Source: Collinsella sp. (GTDB taxonomy: Bacteria > Actinomycetota > Coriobacteriia > Coriobacteriales > Coriobacteriaceae). Taken from it: DNA of 9,470 nucleotides. The notes below the pieces were generated by a model, which had not been told where the DNA came from, made no database searches, and worked only from the letters and a program-made list of their open reading frames with translations. Positions 5,924 through 9,470 of the stretch are shown here, piece by piece (position 1 is the first letter of the stretch; each line of letters begins with the position of its first letter). The position numbers were made by a program, and so were the translations under genes. Where the stretch lies: positions 1 to 9,470 of the forward strand of contig DXZO01000057.1 in the NCBI GenBank assembly GCA_019419625.1. Direction: 5' to 3'.

Positions 5924-5992
5924 GGGCGCCACTCTTAAGCTGGTCTCATGATCACGACTGGCATGGCGCACCAACCGATGTCCGTTTTTTTT
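5911..5992 (+). terminator. Intrinsic terminator / attenuator between argC and argJ
   Basis: The 5' arm (5911-5931) pairs with the 3' arm (5964-5984). Pairing segments are CGGG/TCCG (with one G-U pair), CATCG/CGATG, TGG/CCA and GCGCCA/TGGCGC, interrupted only by a 2-by-2 and a 1-by-1 mismatch. Above it GCTGGTC (5939-5945) pairs with GACTGGC (5956-5962) using two G-U pairs. Eight consecutive T follow at once (5985-5992). This is a strong Rho-independent terminator form, placed inside an operon only 26 bases before argJ, so it should set the argC to argJBD transcript ratio. Confidence 0.82.
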
Positions 5993-6018
5993 GTTTGACA
6001 TAAGGAGTCATAAAGACG

Positions 6019-7287
6019 ATGGATACCGAGCTGTTTGATATCAAGATTCGCGCCGTCGAGGGTGGCGTTACGGCTGCGGCTGGTTTTAAAGCCGCAGGCA
6101 TCCACGCTGGGTTCCGCAAGAATCCCGAGCGCCTGGATTACGCGCTCGTCGTGCCCGATAAACCCTGTCCCGGTGCCGGCGTGTTTACCGCCAATCGCTT
6201 TTGCGCGGCGCCCGTGCAGGTGAGCCGTGCCAACCTGGGCGGTGCCGACAAGGGCTACGGTATCATCGCCGGCGTTTCGGTCAACTCTGGCAATGCTAAC
6301 GCCGCCACGGGTGAGACCGGCCTTGCATGCGCGCGCGAGACGTGCAGCATCGCATCGCAGGTCATCGGCTGCGAGCCCCAGCAGATTCTGGTTGCCTCCA
6401 CGGGTGTGATTGGCCAGATTCTGCCGATCGACACGTTTGAGACCGCCATTCCTGCTGCCTACGAGGCACTCTCCGCCCACGGTGGCGCCGATGCCGCTCG
6501 CGCCATCATGACGACCGACACGCACTCCAAGGAGTACGCCGTATCCTACGTCAGTGAGGCTGCGGGTCATGCGGGCAATGTCTATACGGTAGGCGGAATG
6601 TGCAAGGGCTCGGGCATGATCATGCCCAACATGGCCACCATGATCGCAGTTATCACCACCGATGCCCCCGTCGAGCCTGCGGCACTTCATGCCCTGCTGC
6701 TCTCGACCGTCAAGCAGACCTTCAACAAGGTAACGGTCGATTCCGACACCTCGACCAACGACACCTGCATCATGCTTGCCTCCGGCGCCGCTGCCGCAGA
6801 TGCCGAGCCTATCGTCGAGGGCTCCGATGCCTTTGACGAGTTGGCATTTGCCGTGCACGAGGTGTGCGAGAGCCTGGCGCGCAATATCGCCGCCGATGGT
6901 GAGGGCGCATCCAAGCTTGTTACGGTCAACGTTACCGGCGCCGCCAACGACGAGGAGGCCGATATCGCCGCCCGTGCCGTTGCCAACTCGCCGCTCGTTA
7001 AGACCTGCATCGCCGGCCACGACTGCAACTGGGGCCGCGTTGCTATGGCGCTTGGCAAGTGCGGTGTGAAGTTTAATCAGGAAGACGTTTCCATCGACAT
7101 GATGGGCATGCCTGTCTGTCGCGATGGTCTGACTGTTCCCTTTGACGAGGACGAGGCTCTACGACGTTTTGAGGCGCCCGAGATCGTGATCTCGGCCGAC
7201 CTGGGCGCGGGCGACGCGGCGACCACCGTGTGGACTTGCGACCTCACGCACGAGTACATCTCCATTAACGGCGACTACCGTTCCTAG
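6019..7287 (+). CDS. argJ: Glutamate N-acetyltransferase ArgJ (possibly bifunctional)
   Basis: This cytosolic protein of 422 residues transfers the acetyl group from N-acetylornithine to glutamate, releasing ornithine and closing the acetyl cycle. Bifunctional forms also use acetyl-CoA as donor. The self-cleavage motif PNMATMIAV (203-211) is present: the chain is expected to split between A206 and T207, freeing T207 as nucleophile of the beta chain. STG (127-129) supplies the oxyanion-hole residues. KGSGMI (196-201) and the C-terminal YISINGDYRS (413-422) are typical of the family. Length is normal. AGGAG at 6003-6007 lies 11 bases before the ATG, slightly far. The ribosome site begins only about 10 bases after the terminator's T tract. 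No argA is visible, but most of the genome is unseen, so whether ArgJ also makes the first N-acetylglutamate is open. Confidence 0.97.
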   Translation: MDTELFDIKIRAVEGGVTAAAGFKAAGIHAGFRKNPERLDYALVVPDKPCPGAGVFTANRFCAAPVQVSRANLGGADKGYGIIAGVSVNSGNANAATGETGLACARETCSIASQVIGCEPQQILVASTGVIGQILPIDTFETAIPAAYEALSAHGGADAARAIMTTDTHSKEYAVSYVSEAAGHAGNVYTVGGMCKGSGMIMPNMATMIAVITTDAPVEPAALHALLLSTVKQTFNKVTVDSDTSTNDTCIMLASGAAAADAEPIVEGSDAFDELAFAVHEVCESLARNIAADGEGASKLVTVNVTGAANDEEADIAARAVANSPLVKTCIAGHDCNWGRVAMALGKCGVKFNQEDVSIDMMGMPVCRDGLTVPFDEDEALRRFEAPEIVISADLGAGDAATTVWTCDLTHEYISINGDYRS

Positions 7288-7368
7288 ATTCCAGGCACGC
7301 TGCGCATCTTGCCGCGATTGCGGACAGCGGAGCACGGCGCGATAACGATACGAAAGACGAGGCAGATT

Positions 7369-8349
7369 ATGAAATTCGCACGCGATTGTCGTTCGAACGA
7401 ATCCAACGAAGCAACCGCGCAGCTGCTGTTCGAAGCGCTGCCGTGGATTAAGAACCTGACCGGTAAGACGGTTGTTATCAAATATGGCGGAGCCGCCATG
7501 GTTGATGAGCAGCTGCGCCGCGACGTGATGAGCGACATCGTGCTGCTCAAGATCATCGGCATGCGCCCTGTTATCGTGCACGGTGGCGGCAAGGCCATCA
7601 ACGAGGCGCTGAGCCACTACGACATCCCCGTCGAGTTTAAGAACGGCCAGCGCGTGACCACGCCGGCGACTATGGATATCGTGCGCGAGGTGCTGGGCGG
7701 CAAGGTTAACCAGGAGCTGGTTGCCGCCATCAACCACCACGGCAACCTGGCCGTGGGCGTGTCGGGCAGCGATGCTGGCACGCTCATCGCCGAGCCGCTC
7801 GACCCCGAGCTCGGTCGCGTGGGCAAAGTGACGCACGTTAACACCGACTATATCGAGCGCTTACTCGATAGCGAGTACATCCCCGTTATCGCTACCGTCG
7901 CGGCGGGGGAGGACGGCGGTTTCTTCAACATCAACGCCGATACCGCCGCCGGTGCCGTTGCGGCAGCGCTCCACGCGCACAAGGCGATCTTTTTGACCGA
8001 CGTCGACGGCCTGTACAAGGACTTTAGCGATAAAGACTCACTCATCTCCAACCTAACACTCGACGAGGTTAACGAAATGCTCTACGGCGGCGAGGTCGAT
8101 AAGGGCATGATTCCCAAGCTGCGCGCGGCCGTCGATGCGCTTGCCGGCGGCGTATTTCGCGCTCACATCATCAACGGCACCACGCCGCATTCGCTGCTGC
8201 TGGAGCTGCTGACCGATGCCGGCGTCGGCACCGTGATCCATTCCACCGAGACGGCTTACGAGTTCGATACGCATCCGCATCCGCTTTCGACGTTTGCTGC
8301 GCGTCTGACCGAGAACCTCGACGAGGTCGAGAAGCTTCAGACGGTCTAA
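7369..8349 (+). CDS. argB: Acetylglutamate kinase ArgB
   Basis: This 326-residue amino-acid-kinase-family enzyme phosphorylates N-acetylglutamate with ATP, the committed step. Motifs in order are VVIKYGG (K38), HGGGK (71-75), NGQRVT (92-97), GSDAG (133-137), FFNINADTAAG (185-195), LTDVDGLY (209-216), the GGEVDKGMIPKL region (K245, K250) and HIINGTTPHSLLLELL. The N-terminal helix (about 12-30) before the kinase core and the C-terminal pattern resemble arginine-inhibited hexameric kinases, so feedback inhibition is likely but unproven. About 30 residues follow the usual end (GVGTVIHST), an acidic tail of no known function. The start ATG 7369 has GAGG at 7359-7362. An upstream in-frame TTG at 7309 would add 20 unrelated residues without a ribosome site and was rejected. 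The 81-base gap from argJ shows only a short CCGC/GCGG hairpin. Confidence 0.95.
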   Translation: MKFARDCRSNESNEATAQLLFEALPWIKNLTGKTVVIKYGGAAMVDEQLRRDVMSDIVLLKIIGMRPVIVHGGGKAINEALSHYDIPVEFKNGQRVTTPATMDIVREVLGGKVNQELVAAINHHGNLAVGVSGSDAGTLIAEPLDPELGRVGKVTHVNTDYIERLLDSEYIPVIATVAAGEDGGFFNINADTAAGAVAAALHAHKAIFLTDVDGLYKDFSDKDSLISNLTLDEVNEMLYGGEVDKGMIPKLRAAVDALAGGVFRAHIINGTTPHSLLLELLTDAGVGTVIHSTETAYEFDTHPHPLSTFAARLTENLDEVEKLQTV

Positions 8350-8418
8350 CTGACCCGCAGCCGCCCCATTTCTGCACCCATAGGCCTGCGCCGTCCGGCG
8401 CTCAACGAAAGGCATCCC

Positions 8419-9470
8419 ATGTCACTTGCAGCTCAGCAATCGCTTGAATCCCATTACGTTATGCATACCTTTGGCCGCTCTCCGGTCGAGTTTGTCGAGG
8501 GTCACGGCATGAAGCTCACCGGCGACGATGGTCGTGAGTACCTCGACTTTCTTGCCGGCATCGGCGTGTGCAGCCTAGGTCATGGCGACCCGGCTGTGCT
8601 CTCGGCGCTCGAGGCACAGACCAAAAAGCTCATGCATGTCTCCAATTACTTCTACATCGAGCAGCGTGGACAGGTCGCGGCGCTGCTGTCCAAGCTTGCC
8701 AACGACGACTTAGATGGTGCACGCGTGCTTGCCGATGCCATTGCCGCCGGCGATGAGACCACGGCAGCTGCTCTTGGTGCCCCGGCTGCGGATGAGCAGG
8801 TTTGGGAGACCTTCTTTGCCAACTCCGGCGCCGAGGCCAACGAGGGCTCGATGAAGCTCGCGCGCCTGTACGCCAAGCGTGCCGGTAACGGCGGCAACAC
8901 TATCGTGTGCATGCGCGGCGGCTTCCACGGCCGTACGCTCGAGACCATTGCCGCCACCATGCAGGATTGGCTGCAGGATAGTTTCCGCCCGCTGCCGGGT
9001 GGCTTTGTGGCCTGTACGCCCAACGATATCAATGAACTGCGTGCGATCTTTAAGCAGCTGGGGAGCGAAATATGTGCCGTGATGCTCGAGCCGATCCAGG
9101 GTGAGAGTGGCGTGCACCCCATGACCGAGGAGTTTATGGCGGCAGCGCGCGACCTGGCACACGAAGTGGGCGCCGTGCTTATAGCCGACGAGGTCCAGTG
9201 CGGCATCTTCCGCTCCGGCAAGCCGTTTGCATTCCAAACCTATGGCGTGGAACCCGACATCATGAGTCTTGCCAAGGGCATTGCTGATGGCGTGCCCATG
9301 GGTGCCGTCGTGGCAAAGAAGGAGATTGCCGACGTGTTTAAGCCGGGCGACCACGGCTCGACCTTTGGCGGTAGCTGCTTGGCCATCGCGGCGTGCGCCG
9401 CGACGCTCTCCGCGCTCGTGCGCGGCGATTATGCCGACCATGCTGCCAAGGTAGGCGCCTATATGGAGGC
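8419..9470 (+). CDS. argD: Acetylornithine aminotransferase ArgD (3' end cut by window)
   Basis: The first 350 residues of a PLP-dependent class III aminotransferase are present; the reading frame is still open at the window end. It converts N-acetylglutamate semialdehyde and glutamate to N-acetylornithine and 2-oxoglutarate. Recognisable parts are FLAGIGVCSLGHGDPAV (44-60), HVSNYFYIEQ (73-82), NSGAEANEGSMKLAR (135-149), GGFHGRTLET (167-176), EPIQGESG (224-231), DEVQ (257-260; D257 contacts the PLP ring), SLAKGIADGVPMGA (283-296; K286 forms the Schiff base) and GSTFGG (313-318). Oddities are an alanine- and acid-rich insert of about 30 residues (about 98-127) just before NSGAEAN, and CGIFRSG (261-267) where most members have TGxGRTG. 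AAAGG at 8408-8412 precedes the ATG, which lies 69 bases after argB. Position in the operon favours ArgD over related ornithine or GABA aminotransferases. Confidence 0.92.
   Translation, partial: MSLAAQQSLESHYVMHTFGRSPVEFVEGHGMKLTGDDGREYLDFLAGIGVCSLGHGDPAVLSALEAQTKKLMHVSNYFYIEQRGQVAALLSKLANDDLDGARVLADAIAAGDETTAAALGAPAADEQVWETFFANSGAEANEGSMKLARLYAKRAGNGGNTIVCMRGGFHGRTLETIAATMQDWLQDSFRPLPGGFVACTPNDINELRAIFKQLGSEICAVMLEPIQGESGVHPMTEEFMAAARDLAHEVGAVLIADEVQCGIFRSGKPFAFQTYGVEPDIMSLAKGIADGVPMGAVVAKKEIADVFKPGDHGSTFGGSCLAIAACAATLSALVRGDYADHAAKVGAYME

Noticed and set aside
5883..6018. T-box riboswitch in the argC-argJ gap
   Set aside because: A TGG-rich terminator arm suggested it, but the conserved T-box core sequence and specifier stem are absent and the gap is too short.
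5995..6027. Perfect TTGACA (5995-6000) as the -35 of a separate argJ promoter
   Set aside because: No -10-like sequence is found 16-19 bases downstream, and initiation would fall inside the argJ coding sequence. Probably chance.
5935..7020. 361-codon open frame on the minus strand opposite argJ
   Set aside because: Gly/Asp/His-rich translation without a motif, opposite a perfect argJ. It is a shadow frame.
7309..7368. TTG at 7309 as the argB start, giving 346 residues
   Set aside because: The added 20 residues do not resemble acetylglutamate kinases and no ribosome site precedes the TTG. ATG 7369 has GAGG 6 bases upstream.

Overview
The window is a GC-rich (about 60 %), densely packed bacterial stretch with every convincing gene on the + strand. 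GC- and GCC-rich codon use, short ATG-start genes with AAGGAG-type ribosome sites, an ECF module whose two ATPases are fused, and the protein sequences suggest a Coriobacteriia-type actinobacterium such as Collinsella. That placement is by eye and was not tested against a database.

Region 1 (about 1-4650) is a riboflavin-import unit. A probable promoter (93-120) leads into a large FMN riboswitch (128-313), which abuts the ribosome site of ribU, the riboflavin-binding S component of an ECF transporter. ribU overlaps a fused EcfA1-EcfA2 ATPase gene by 4 bases (ATGA). That gene overlaps ecfT by 1 base (TAATG). All parts of a working ECF transporter therefore lie behind one FMN sensor. Two tandem paralogous PNPOx-like split-barrel proteins follow, and a long GC-rich hairpin (4588-4650) probably closes the unit.

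Region 2 (about 4650-9470, continuing past the edge) is an arginine-biosynthesis operon in the order argC-argJ-argB-argD, with argD cut by the window end. Upstream of argC is a well-formed pair of candidate ARG boxes, 21 bp centre to centre, expected to bind ArgR. The 136-base argC-argJ gap holds a long hairpin ending in eight T (a textbook intrinsic terminator) and an overlapping 8-bp alternative stem that would compete with it, so it looks like an intra-operon attenuator. The encoded enzymes take N-acetylglutamyl phosphate to N-acetylornithine and recycle the acetyl group: ArgB phosphorylates, ArgC reduces, ArgD transaminates and ArgJ transfers acetyl back to glutamate.

No mobile element, CRISPR array, tRNA or rRNA was seen. 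The gene content is largely ordinary metabolism. The points of most interest are regulatory (riboswitch architecture, ARG boxes, argC-argJ attenuator) plus an unusual insertion in ArgD and the fused ECF ATPase.
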